Assembly (NCBI GenBank): GCA_030431255.1
Contig: JAUIJL010000006.1
Coordinates: forward strand, 62,001 to 126,000
Reading direction: 5' to 3'
Length of the DNA: 64,000 nt
Origin: Thermoanaerobaculia bacterium
Lineage (GTDB): Bacteria > Acidobacteriota > Thermoanaerobaculia > Multivoradales > J023
In this document: one piece after another, positions 8,621-16,946 of the stretch
Layout of the letters: every line of letters begins with the position of its first letter
Position numbering within the stretch: the first letter of the stretch is position 1
Notes under the pieces: generated by a model
The model's database searches: none
What the model saw: only the letters and a program-made list of their open reading frames with translations
Told to the model about the DNA's origin: nothing
Program-made: the position numbers and the translations under genes

Positions 8621-9133
8621 TCAGTCCGTGGCTTTCTTCAGCCACCGCGGGGAAATGAACAATCGCAGCTCACCCCTGCCGAGCTCGATGTCCGTCCATC
8701 GTTGGATCGCCAAGTCGATCACCACCAGAGTGGCGGTCACCACCGCCAGACGTCCGCCGCCGACCAATCCGGATGCCAAGCTCGACCAAGTCGGCTCGTG
8801 TCCGACCATCAGAACCCGCTCTGCCGAATCCAAGTCTCGGGCCCTTGCTCGCAAGACCTCCAAAGCCCCTCCCACCGAGGCGCCATAGAGGTCCCGAGTC
8901 ACCTGGATTTCCCCGGGCCAATCCCCCGCATCGGCCGCCAGCTGTGCGGTGGTCAGCGCCCGTACCGCCGACGAGCTGATGACTCGATCCGGCTGAAGGT
9001 CGGTCGCGGTCATCATACGACCCACCAAACGGGCCGCCTTTTGACCTCTCGGGGCCAGAACCCGTTCATGATCGGAGGCAATACCCGAGTCCCAATCCGA
9101 CTTTCCGTGCCTTAGCAACATCAGGGTTTTCAT
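8621..9133 (-). CDS. sixA: SixA-like phosphohistidine phosphatase
   Basis: A 170-residue histidine-phosphatase-superfamily protein. The catalytic RHG motif is in KTLMLLRHGKSDWD (about residues 2-15), and the second histidine is in VLMVGHEPTWSSLA. SixA removes phosphate from phosphohistidine in histidine kinases or phosphocarrier proteins. Here it is divergent from ppk1 with only 18 bases between the two start codons, and it ends facing ppx. Placement between ppx and ppk1 suggests a role in phosphate metabolism; Ppk1 works through a phosphohistidine, but a direct link is only inference. I see no ribosome-binding site before the ATG. Confidence 0.87.
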   Translation of the reverse strand: MKTLMLLRHGKSDWDSGIASDHERVLAPRGQKAARLVGRMMTATDLQPDRVISSSAVRALTTAQLAADAGDWPGEIQVTRDLYGASVGGALEVLRARARDLDSAERVLMVGHEPTWSSLASGLVGGGRLAVVTATLVVIDLAIQRWTDIELGRGELRLFISPRWLKKATD

Positions 9134-9151
9134 AGCAGGAGTTCTATCACG

Positions 9152-11335
9152 ATGTCCTCTCCTTCCACCGCTGCCGAAACTCAGTCCCCCACGGCTTCGG
9201 CCCCAAAGACTCGCCGGACACGGCGCGACGCCGCGCCCAACCTCGACGATCCGGCTCTCTATTTCAACCGTGAGCTCAGCTGGTTGGAATTCAATCGCCG
9301 CGTATTGGAAGAGGCTCAGTCCAAAGAGAACCCCTTGCTCGAGCGGGTCAAATTCCTCTCGATCTTCTCCAGCAACCTCGACGAATTCTTTATGATCCGA
9401 GTGTCGGGCCTGAGGCGTCAGCTTCAGACCGGCGTGCTCAACCCACCGCCGGACGGCATGTCACCCGGCGAGCAGCTGGCCGCCCTGCACGAAACCCTGA
9501 CCCCGATGCTCGACGAATCCGCCCGCTTATGGCGCGAAGAGCTGATGCCCGCCTTGGCGAGCCATGACATCCACTTGCTGAGCTATTCCCAGCTGAAAAA
9601 CAAGCAACGCAAGCTGTTGCGGCGCCATTTTCGGCGAGAAATTTTTCCGGCTCTAACGCCACTGGCTTTCGACCCCAGCCATCCGTTTCCCCATATCTCC
9701 AATCTTTCCATCAACCTCGCCGTGGTGGTCCGCCACCCCGAGCTCGGTGAACGATTCGCGCGTCTCAAGGTGCCGCAGATCTTTCCTCGGCTGCTGCGCA
9801 TCCCCAAGGAAGAAACAGCCGACGCCTATGAGGATCTGGGTTTGCAAGTCGCCGGATCCTCGAGCTTCGTTTGGCTCGAAGAGGTGGTCGCCGCCAACCT
9901 CGACCTGCTGTTCCCGGGCCTCGAGGTGATCGATTCCTACGCTTTCCGGGTCACCCGGGACGCGGATTTCGACATTGAGGAAGACGAGGCGTCCGACTTG
10001 CTCGAAGCCATGGAAGAGGTGGTGGGGCAGCGCCACTTCGGCTTTGCGGTCCGGCTAGAGGTGGAGAACGACTGTCCGGACTCGATTCGCGAGATCCTGG
10101 TGCGCAATTTGGGCATGGCACCCTACCAAGCGTTCATCATGGAAGGCCCGATCGGAAAGTCCGACGTCATGGAGGTCGCCAAGCTCGACCGTCCGGAGCT
10201 GAAGGATCCTCCTTTCTTGCCGTATACCCCTCCACGCTTGACCAGCCCCGACAATCTCTTTTCTGAGATCAGCAGGCAGGATCAGCTCGTTTACCATCCC
10301 TATGACAGCTTCCAGCCCGTGGTGGACTTCATCCGCACCGCGGCCACCGACCCGAAGGTGCTGACTATCAAACAAACCCTTTATCGCGTGGGCCCGGACT
10401 CACCGGTGGTCAAAGCCTTGATGGAGGCACGGGAAAACGGCAAGCAAGTGGCAGTGTTGGTAGAGCTAAAAGCGCGGTTCGACGAGACCAACAACATCGT
10501 TTGGGCCCGAGCTCTAGAACGCGCGGGGGTTCACGTGGTGTACGGCGTTTTAGGGTTGAAAACCCACGCCAAGATGTCGTTGGTGGTGCGCCGGGAGAAA
10601 CGCGGCATCAAACGCTACGTGCACCTCGGCACGGGCAACTACAACCCGGTGACCGCGCGCATCTATACGGATCTCGGGTTTTTCACCTGCGACAGCAACA
10701 TCACCGCCGACGTGTCCGATCTCTTCAACGGTCTGACCGGTTATTCGCGCAAGAACACCTACCGCAAGATCCTGGTGGCGCCTCGCACCATGCGCGAGGA
10801 GCTTCTCGGCCGGATCTCCCGGGAGATTCAGAAGCACCAAGAGTCCGGTGGTGGCGGTCACATCGTATTCAAAGTCAATTCCCTGGTGGACAAGGCTTGT
10901 ATCCAAGCCCTCTACAAAGCCTCCCAGGCCGGAGTTAAGGTCGACCTGCAGATCCGCGGCATTTGTTGCCTGCGGCCGGGGGTTGCCAAGGTCAGCGAGC
11001 ACATCTCTGTGACCTCCCTCGTCGGGCGATTCCTCGAGCACACCCGCATCTTCTACTTCCGCAACGGTGGAGAAGAGGAGATCTTGGCGGGCAGCGCCGA
11101 CATCATGCCCCGCAATCTGGACGGCCGGGTGGAGGTGCTGTTTCCCATGGACGAGCCGGAAATCCTAAGGGCCGTGCGGGACGACATCCTATTCACCCAC
11201 CTCAAAGACACCGTCAATTGCCGACGTCTGCTGCCCGACGGCCGGTTCGAAAAGGTGAAACCGGAAATCGGCGAAAAGCCCCTCAACACCCAAGCCACCA
11301 TTCTTGGGCACCTAGCTCCTTGGCGAAAGAGCTAG
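9152..11335 (+). CDS. ppk1: Polyphosphate kinase 1
   Basis: A 727-residue enzyme of typical Ppk1 length. The N-terminal domain has LYFNRELSWLEFNRRVLEEA and FSSNLDEFFMIRVSGL. The first catalytic phospholipase-D-like region contains TIKQTLYRVG and LKTHAKMSLVVRR, whose His is the autophosphorylated residue, followed by YVHLGTGNYNPVTARIYTD. The second contains IRGICCLRPGV and RIFYFRNGGEEEILAGSADIMPRNL. It polymerises the ATP gamma-phosphate into inorganic polyphosphate. An alanine/threonine-rich extension of about 35 residues precedes the conserved start. CAGGAG lies 11 nt upstream of the ATG. The 3' end overlaps the convergent MATE gene by 4 nt. Confidence 0.97.
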   Translation: MSSPSTAAETQSPTASAPKTRRTRRDAAPNLDDPALYFNRELSWLEFNRRVLEEAQSKENPLLERVKFLSIFSSNLDEFFMIRVSGLRRQLQTGVLNPPPDGMSPGEQLAALHETLTPMLDESARLWREELMPALASHDIHLLSYSQLKNKQRKLLRRHFRREIFPALTPLAFDPSHPFPHISNLSINLAVVVRHPELGERFARLKVPQIFPRLLRIPKEETADAYEDLGLQVAGSSSFVWLEEVVAANLDLLFPGLEVIDSYAFRVTRDADFDIEEDEASDLLEAMEEVVGQRHFGFAVRLEVENDCPDSIREILVRNLGMAPYQAFIMEGPIGKSDVMEVAKLDRPELKDPPFLPYTPPRLTSPDNLFSEISRQDQLVYHPYDSFQPVVDFIRTAATDPKVLTIKQTLYRVGPDSPVVKALMEARENGKQVAVLVELKARFDETNNIVWARALERAGVHVVYGVLGLKTHAKMSLVVRREKRGIKRYVHLGTGNYNPVTARIYTDLGFFTCDSNITADVSDLFNGLTGYSRKNTYRKILVAPRTMREELLGRISREIQKHQESGGGGHIVFKVNSLVDKACIQALYKASQAGVKVDLQIRGICCLRPGVAKVSEHISVTSLVGRFLEHTRIFYFRNGGEEEILAGSADIMPRNLDGRVEVLFPMDEPEILRAVRDDILFTHLKDTVNCRRLLPDGRFEKVKPEIGEKPLNTQATILGHLAPWRKS

Positions 11336-12690
11336 TCCTCAAAGCGCTCCAGGCGATGGCTGAAGGTGCTGCGGATCCGCACCAAAAAGAGGATCGCCAC
11401 TGAGAAGAGCCCCAGGGTCAGGCCCCACCACATGCCCCGGGGTCCCATCTCGGTGTGCAGACCGAGCCACCACGCTAGGGGTAGGCCCAAGGCCCAATAC
11501 CCGATGACGGCGAAGATCGCCGGCACCCGGGTGTCGGCGGCGCCTCTCAGGACTCCCGCACCGACCACTTGTAAGCCGTCGAAGATCTGGAAGAGGGCGG
11601 CGATGGGCAGCAACGTGGCCGCAATGGCGATAACCGGCTCCTCGGGGGTGAAGAGCCGCGCCAACAGCTCGGGGAAGAAGGCGAACGCCGAGGCGGATAT
11701 CGTCATCACTGCGGCACCCAGGCCGAGGCTGGCTTTTGCCGCGAGCCGGGCGCCGTCCGAGTCCCGTCTGCCGATGGCGTTGCCGACCCGGGTGGTCGCG
11801 GCGCCGGCGACTCCCATGGGCACCATGAAAGCCATCGCCGCCAGGGTCAGAGCGATTTGGTGCGCCGCCAGCTCCCGGGCTCCCAAATTGCCGATCATCA
11901 GCGCCACCGCGTTGAAGAGCCAAATCTCCACCGAAAGCTGAAACGCGATAGGAATCCCCAAACGGACCAAATCACCATAGGTCCGCCAGTTCAGGACTCT
12001 TCTTCGGACCCCCGTGAGATACGGCTTCAGAATCGGCCAGGAGAGAGCCAACAAGGTTACAAAGAGTGCGATTCGACATAGGGTGGTGGCCCAACCGGAG
12101 CCCACCACTCCCAGGGCAGGGAACCCCCAATGACCGAAAATCAGCGCGTAGTTGGCCACCACATTGGCGATATTCGCCGCCACCATCGCCACCATCGCTT
12201 GGTTGACGTGGCTCATGGCCTGGAGGCTTTGACGATTGGCGACGAAGAGCAAGAACGCCGGCACCCCTGGAATCATCGAGCGAATGTAGGCGGACGTGGG
12301 CTCGATGATCACCGGATCTTGGCCGAGAAAGATCAGGATGTCTTTCATATCCCACATGATCAAACCGAGGGGAATGCTGATCACCAAAGCCATCACCCAT
12401 CCCCGCTGCAGGTGCCGGGCCACCGCCGCGTGGTCTCCGGCGCCAAAAGCTTGAGATACCAAGGGGTCCAGCGCCATCAGCATGCCCATGCCGAAAATCA
12501 TCATGCCGAAGGTCACCACGTTGCCTAACGCGCCGGCGGCGAGAGCGTGCTCCGACACTCGGCCGAGCATCATGGCGTCCACAGTGCCCATGAGCATCAT
12601 GCCCATTTGGGTGACCACCACGGGCACCGCCAAGCGCACCACCGCGCGCAGCTCGTGACGAAGATCTGTAGAAAAACCGAAGGACGACAT
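11332..12690 (-). CDS. MATE-family multidrug/cation antiporter (NorM-like)
   Basis: A 452-residue membrane protein with about twelve transmembrane helices. Features typical of the NorM branch of MATE exporters are LRAVVRLAVPVVVTQMGMMLMGTVDAMMLGRVSEHALAA at the start, DPLVSQAFGAGD after the second helix, and GAATTRVGNAIGRRD at the start of the second half. Such proteins expel cationic drugs or metabolites using a sodium or proton gradient; the substrate cannot be read from sequence. I chose the ATG at 12690, which has GGAG 7 nt upstream, over a TTG at 12729. The gene faces ppk1 and diverges from the YigZ gene. Confidence 0.9.
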   Translation of the reverse strand: MSSFGFSTDLRHELRAVVRLAVPVVVTQMGMMLMGTVDAMMLGRVSEHALAAGALGNVVTFGMMIFGMGMLMALDPLVSQAFGAGDHAAVARHLQRGWVMALVISIPLGLIMWDMKDILIFLGQDPVIIEPTSAYIRSMIPGVPAFLLFVANRQSLQAMSHVNQAMVAMVAANIANVVANYALIFGHWGFPALGVVGSGWATTLCRIALFVTLLALSWPILKPYLTGVRRRVLNWRTYGDLVRLGIPIAFQLSVEIWLFNAVALMIGNLGARELAAHQIALTLAAMAFMVPMGVAGAATTRVGNAIGRRDSDGARLAAKASLGLGAAVMTISASAFAFFPELLARLFTPEEPVIAIAATLLPIAALFQIFDGLQVVGAGVLRGAADTRVPAIFAVIGYWALGLPLAWWLGLHTEMGPRGMWWGLTLGLFSVAILFLVRIRSTFSHRLERFED

Positions 12691-12865
12691 GGATGCTCCA
12701 AAACGCCGGCCAGTGTCGGCCGGCGGCAAAAGAACGGCAGTTTATGCCATCTGGGAGAGGTTTGACCGAATAAGCCCTGAGAACCCTCAAGCCCGGTACA
12801 CTGGGATCTGCGAAATTTGCCGACTCTTCCCGTCGGCATCTTGCTTTCCGTTGGCTGGAGCTGAG

Positions 12866-13462
12866 ATGGCCGTTATTCGAACCGTTGCGGAGCCTTTTCA
12901 ACACGAGATCGACAAGATCAAAGGATCGCGGTTTATCGCGTCCATCTATCCGGTCGTTCAAAGCGAGGACGTGCCTCCCTTGGTCGAAAGCTGTCGGGAG
13001 CAATTCCGAGACGCCGGACACCATTGCTACGCCTGGAGGCTTTCCGGAGCCGACCGCATGCGCTACAGCGACGACGGCGAGCCGTCGGGCACCGCGGGGC
13101 GGCCCATCTTGCAGGAAATCGACGGACGGAATTTGGTCGACTTGGCGGTGATCGTCAGCCGTATTTTCGGTGGCACCAAATTGGGCACGGGAGGTCTGAT
13201 CAGAGCCTACGGCGGGGCCGCTTCAGAGGCCTTGGATCTGACGACCATCATCGAAAGGACGGTGGTCGAAACCTTGACCGTTCGCTTCGACTACGGATTC
13301 ACCGGCCCCGTGCAAGGGGTCTTGACGTCGTTCAGCCTCAGCCCCGCATCGTCCGACTACGGTGCCGAGGTCGCCTTCGAGCTGGCCGTGCCCATCGAGC
13401 AGGTGGAGGACGTGCGCGCCGCCCTGGTCGACGCCACCCACGGCAGCATCGAGATCGGCTGA
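12866..13462 (+). CDS. yigZ: YigZ/IMPACT family protein (UPF0029)
   Basis: A 198-residue protein. The N-terminal IMPACT domain shows KIKGSRFIASIYPV, HHCYAWRL, RYSDDGEPSGTAGRPILQ and FGGTKLGTGGLIRAYGGAA, which are hallmarks of the family. A C-terminal ferredoxin-like domain follows (about 140-198). The eukaryotic relative IMPACT regulates the Gcn2 kinase; the bacterial function is unknown. The ATG at 12866 has GGAG closely upstream. The open frame extends to 12689, but that extension overlaps the divergent MATE start and shows no family similarity. Confidence 0.9.
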   Translation: MAVIRTVAEPFQHEIDKIKGSRFIASIYPVVQSEDVPPLVESCREQFRDAGHHCYAWRLSGADRMRYSDDGEPSGTAGRPILQEIDGRNLVDLAVIVSRIFGGTKLGTGGLIRAYGGAASEALDLTTIIERTVVETLTVRFDYGFTGPVQGVLTSFSLSPASSDYGAEVAFELAVPIEQVEDVRAALVDATHGSIEIG

Positions 13463-13468
13463 GGGTGT

Positions 13469-15211
13469 CTATTTAGACAACAGAAAAACCACGGCGCTGA
13501 TCGACATCAGCCCGAGGGCGACGTCGGGATGTTGCTCGTAGATCATGGTGCCGACGATCAGCAAGGCGCTGCCCGCCACGGCGTTTCCCAGGCGACGGAT
13601 CGCCTTTTCGAGCCCTTCGAGCCGGGCTCGGGTGTCGGGAGCCAGCGCGCTGCGGGTGGTCAACCGACCCCGTTGCATCATGCCCAGGGTTTGGTGGAGC
13701 TGATTGGGTAGACGGAACGCCGCTCGCGTTTGGCGGCCTAGGTCTCGCCCTTGAACCCGCCAATCCGTGAGCTCCTCAAAGGCCAGCTTCTGAGCGAACG
13801 GAATGGCTTCGGACCACGGATTGAAGGCGTCGTCCAGCGCTTTGGTGATGCCGGTCAACAACTCGATGGCTCGGCCGGTGAAGATGAAATCCACCTGCAC
13901 CTGAATCGGCGTTTCTCGGAGCAGGGCCCCGAACTCAGACCACAGATTGGTCGCTTCTTGCAGCCCGACCCGGCTGATGTCCGACATATCCAGGCCCCAG
14001 AAGCGATCGAAGACCGCCTCCAATGCCTCTTCCAATTGCCCGAGGTCCGCGCCGGGCAAGAGGCTGCCCGAATCCCGCAAGGCTTGAATCACCAGAGCGG
14101 CGTCCCGATTGCCGATGCCGATCAGGTATTTGCGCAAGGCCGCGCGCAAACGGGGTGGAATCTCCGCCACCATGCCGAAGTCGATGAAGAGAATTTGGAA
14201 CGGCGAGCCCGACGGCTCGAAAGGCAGATGATCCTCGACACCCAACGCTTCGGCGGCGTCGGAGGCGCGAGTCTTCAGCTCCTCCATCAAATTGCCGTCG
14301 CTCGGAATGGGTCGGACGAAAATATTGCCGGGGTGGGGGTCCGCATGCACGAAGTTGTGGACGAAGATCTGCTGCATGTAAATGCGGTACAGCTTCTTCG
14401 CCACCTCGCGTGGATCGATGCCGTTTTCCCGCAGACCCTCGAAATCGGTGATCTTGATGTAGGCGACGTTTTCTTCCGTCAGCACCCGCCGCGAGGTGTA
14501 ATCCCAGTAGATTTCGGGAATGTGGACGTCCACCTGGTCGGCGAAGTTGGCGGCAAAGCGCTCGGCGAACTGCCCCTCCTGGCGCAGGTCCAGCTCCCGG
14601 CGGGTGGTGGTGCCGAATTCTTCTTCCACCCACTTGAGATCCACCCGGCGACGGATCGCCGACCAAAAATTGAGCCAAGCCAGCACGTTGTGCAGTGCTC
14701 GGAGGTCGACTTCCACCAGATCCTCGATCCCAGGTCGCAAGACCTTGACCACTACCGGCCGGCCGTCGTGCAGCTGGGCTTCATGGACCTGGGCAAAGGA
14801 AGCAGCACCGAGGGGCTTTTCCATGAAGGTGCTGAAGACCTCTTGGACCGGGCCTCCCAGCTCCAGCTCCACCTGGCGTCGGATGTCCTCGAATGCCTCT
14901 TCGGGCACCTCATCTTGTAGATCCGCCAGCTGCCGGGTCACCTCCAGGGGAAGGATGTCGACCCGGGTCGACAAATACTGCCCCAGCTTGATCAACACCC
15001 CGCCGAGACGGCTAGCGAGATCCCGATAGCGGGCGGCGATGCGCGTCCAACGCTGGACGGGACGTCCCCGAAACCAGCGCAACACCGGCCGGTTCATGAA
15101 GAAGTCGAACCAGAGAATCTCGGCGAAGGCGAGGAAAAAGAATAGGGAGACGCGGATGTAGCGCCATCGATGGGTCTGTCGACCGTTGGGGTAGGAGGCT
15201 GCTCGGCTCAC
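13469..15211 (-). CDS. ABC1/UbiB-family atypical kinase
   Basis: A 580-residue AarF/UbiB-like protein. The family KxGQ motif is in LASRLGGVLIKLGQYLSTRVDILP, the Ala-rich loop is in KPLGAASFAQVHEAQL, and the ATP-binding Lys is in RPVVVKVLRPGI. HADPHPGNIFV and LFIDFGMVAEI are the catalytic and metal-binding segments. A hydrophobic N-terminal segment (about 19-38) and two C-terminal segments suggest membrane association. UbiB/COQ8 proteins support quinone biosynthesis through an ATPase activity. The GTG start has no ribosome-binding site and is directly preceded by a CRP-like palindrome. Convergent with yigZ. Confidence 0.88.
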   Translation of the reverse strand: MSRAASYPNGRQTHRWRYIRVSLFFFLAFAEILWFDFFMNRPVLRWFRGRPVQRWTRIAARYRDLASRLGGVLIKLGQYLSTRVDILPLEVTRQLADLQDEVPEEAFEDIRRQVELELGGPVQEVFSTFMEKPLGAASFAQVHEAQLHDGRPVVVKVLRPGIEDLVEVDLRALHNVLAWLNFWSAIRRRVDLKWVEEEFGTTTRRELDLRQEGQFAERFAANFADQVDVHIPEIYWDYTSRRVLTEENVAYIKITDFEGLRENGIDPREVAKKLYRIYMQQIFVHNFVHADPHPGNIFVRPIPSDGNLMEELKTRASDAAEALGVEDHLPFEPSGSPFQILFIDFGMVAEIPPRLRAALRKYLIGIGNRDAALVIQALRDSGSLLPGADLGQLEEALEAVFDRFWGLDMSDISRVGLQEATNLWSEFGALLRETPIQVQVDFIFTGRAIELLTGITKALDDAFNPWSEAIPFAQKLAFEELTDWRVQGRDLGRQTRAAFRLPNQLHQTLGMMQRGRLTTRSALAPDTRARLEGLEKAIRRLGNAVAGSALLIVGTMIYEQHPDVALGLMSISAVVFLLSK

Positions 15212-15212
15212 C

Positions 15213-15229
15213 CGTGATGTGTATCACAG
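15213..15229. promoter_or_regulatory. CRP/FNR-like palindrome at the UbiB-family start
   Basis: CGTGATGTGTATCACAG contains the perfect inverted repeat GTGAT-N4-ATCAC. It matches nine of ten conserved bases of the CRP consensus TGTGA-N6-TCACA. It ends one base from the GTG start of the minus-strand kinase gene and lies about 150 bases upstream of the plus-strand DedA gene. A Crp/Fnr-type regulator could act on either gene. No such regulator is in the window. Confidence 0.4.
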
Positions 15230-15377
15230 AGTGATGAGCTCAGGATCTAGGTTAGGGGAGCCCGGCGTCGATTTCCGGGAGTCGCCGGCATAGAATGGTG
15301 CTCCCGCGGCGTCGACCGGCTCGACCCAAGCCCAACTCGGCGTTGGACCCATTGCCCCAAGGACCGTCCCTCTCCCG

Positions 15378-16001
15378 ATGAGCTCACTCGAAGATTTCTA
15401 TGCGCTGGCACTGACCCTCAGCCCCGCGGTGCTGACGTTGATCGTATTCGTATCCGCATGGCTCGAGTTCGTGTTCCCGCCCTTTTTCGGCGACAGCATG
15501 ATGCTGTTCGGATTTTTCCTCGCCGGGCAAGGAGTCGCCTCTCCAACCGAGGTCTTCATTGCCGCGGTCGCCGGTAGCGTGCTCGGCTCGGCGGTGGCTT
15601 TTCTGGTCGGAGAGCGTTACGGGCCCGCGATTCTGGGCCATCTCAGCTGGAAGAAGAAAAAACTAGAGGCCCCGGCCCGGCTGCGACACCTCTTCGAGCG
15701 CTACGGCGAGCCTGTGCTTTTGGTGAACCGCTTCATCCCCTTCTTTCGCAACTTCATGATCTACGGGGCCGGAGCCTTTCGCCTCCGCCTCTTACCGGCG
15801 ATGCTCGCGAACGCCGTCAGTGTGATCGCATTCGTCGGCATGCTGATGGCCATCGGCCTGTGGACCGCGGGCTCCTGGGCCGAAATCCAAGCGACGTTCC
15901 AACAGGCCCTCGGACGGCTCGGCGCCCTCGTCCTACTGGCGTTGAGCGCCCTGGCGGTGCTGGCCCTACGGCGCTCCCAACCCGAAACCTCCGTCGACTG
16001 A
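15378..16001 (+). CDS. DedA-family membrane protein
   Basis: A 207-residue integral membrane protein. FVFPPFFGDSMMLFGFFLAGQG, GSVLGSAVAFLVGERYG and RYGEPVLLVNRFIPFFRNFMIYGAGAFRL match the DedA (SNARE-associated/VTT) core. An Arg in NRFIPFFRNF and an acidic residue early in the chain are the functionally important positions of the family. DedA proteins act in lipid scrambling and flipping, including undecaprenyl-phosphate recycling. The adjacent UbiB-family gene is divergent, so this pair may share a regulatory region. Confidence 0.88.
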   Translation: MSSLEDFYALALTLSPAVLTLIVFVSAWLEFVFPPFFGDSMMLFGFFLAGQGVASPTEVFIAAVAGSVLGSAVAFLVGERYGPAILGHLSWKKKKLEAPARLRHLFERYGEPVLLVNRFIPFFRNFMIYGAGAFRLRLLPAMLANAVSVIAFVGMLMAIGLWTAGSWAEIQATFQQALGRLGALVLLALSALAVLALRRSQPETSVD

Positions 16002-16039
16002 GCCGGCCCTGCCCGGGTCACTAATTTCGCTCAACTTTT

Positions 16040-16780
16040 TTCAGGTACGGCGAGCCTCGACTCCGCTGCGGCAAGAAGAACCTTAATAAAGCTAAGCGTC
16101 GGGGGGGGGAGTAGCGAACGGCAACGGGTGGCGAGCAGGCCGTTTGGAGCGTAAATGAAGTCGCGCTCGTGGCTCCAGACGTCGCCCTGTTCGAGGTATT
16201 CGCGCACCACGCGGTCTTGGGGATCGCGGAAGGTCCAACGACGCTGACCGTCGGTTTCCATCACGATGCGCACGTCTCCCGGTCCGTAGTTGTAGGCCCA
16301 GTGGAAGGACGGGAATCCCGGATCGTTGCGGGTGGTTTCGAAGGACGTCTGCCGACGGAACGGGCCGTTCGTGATGTTGAAGATCGGCCGGTTGTCGGGC
16401 TATAGACCTACGTTCGTCACGCTGCCGGCCGCGTCGTAGACGATGTCCGTGGCGGTGCCACGACCGAGCAGCCGGTTGGTGGCCGCGTCGACGTGGTGGC
16501 CGATGGGCACGCCGCCGTCCCTGGCGATGGACGTGACGTTGTCGGCGGCGTCGTAGGTCAGGACCTCCTTGCGCGTCGGGCCGGCTTCGTAGACGGTGCC
16601 ACTGCGCAGTCGGCTCGCGCGTCGTAGACGTAGCGGTTGGCACCGATCGTGGCGATGTTCCCCACACCGTCGAAGGTGTAGTCGCCGCTCGACCACAGGG
16701 ACTGACTCGCGGGATCGGTGTGTTCGATTTTCTTCGGCCGTAGGCTTTGCCTTGCTAGTTGTCCCGCGAGGTTCGGGAAG
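16040..16780 (-). pseudogene. RHS/YD-repeat protein remnant
   Basis: On the minus strand, three pieces of RHS sequence follow one another. The first (about 16740-16625) reads SGDYTFDGVGNIATIGANRYVYDA. After a one-base frame change near 16620, the second (about 16618-16403) has LTYDAADNVTSIARDG, ATNRLLGRG and DIVYDAAGSVTNVGL. It ends at a TAG at 16400-16402. The third continues in the same frame past that stop (about 16399-16050): FHWAYNYGPGDVRIVMETDG, RDPQDRVVREYLEQ and RDFIYAPNGLLAT. The expected continuation of an RHS core is missing. The gene is therefore frameshifted, interrupted by a stop and truncated at both ends. The remaining sequence is intact enough to suggest recent decay or recent deposition from a longer RHS gene. 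Confidence 0.75.
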
Positions 16781-16798
16781 CTGCTCTAAGGCCGCAAG

Positions 16799-16832
16799 AA
16801 AAAACCCGCCACGTTTCCGTGGCGGGTTTTTT
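16799..16832. terminator. Strong bidirectional hairpin terminator
   Basis: Six A residues, CCCGCCACG, a TTTC loop, CGTGGCGGG and six T residues make a perfect 15-base-pair inverted repeat with a four-base loop. It can terminate on either strand. It lies between the RHS remnant and the unknown gene ending at 16947, so on the minus strand it follows that gene by about 115 bases. Confidence 0.85.
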
Positions 16833-16946
16833 CGAGGACTCGGACTCCGGGGGGCGCCGGCGGTCCTGTTGCGGTGGGGACGCGGACGCCGAGGACCGAC
16901 TTCATACGACCGACGGATCACCGGGCCGCTGGAGAGCTCGCCGTCG

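Noticed and set aside
13751-14920. 389-codon plus-strand frame opposite the UbiB-family gene
   Set aside because: Antisense of an obvious ABC1 kinase gene; no family motifs.
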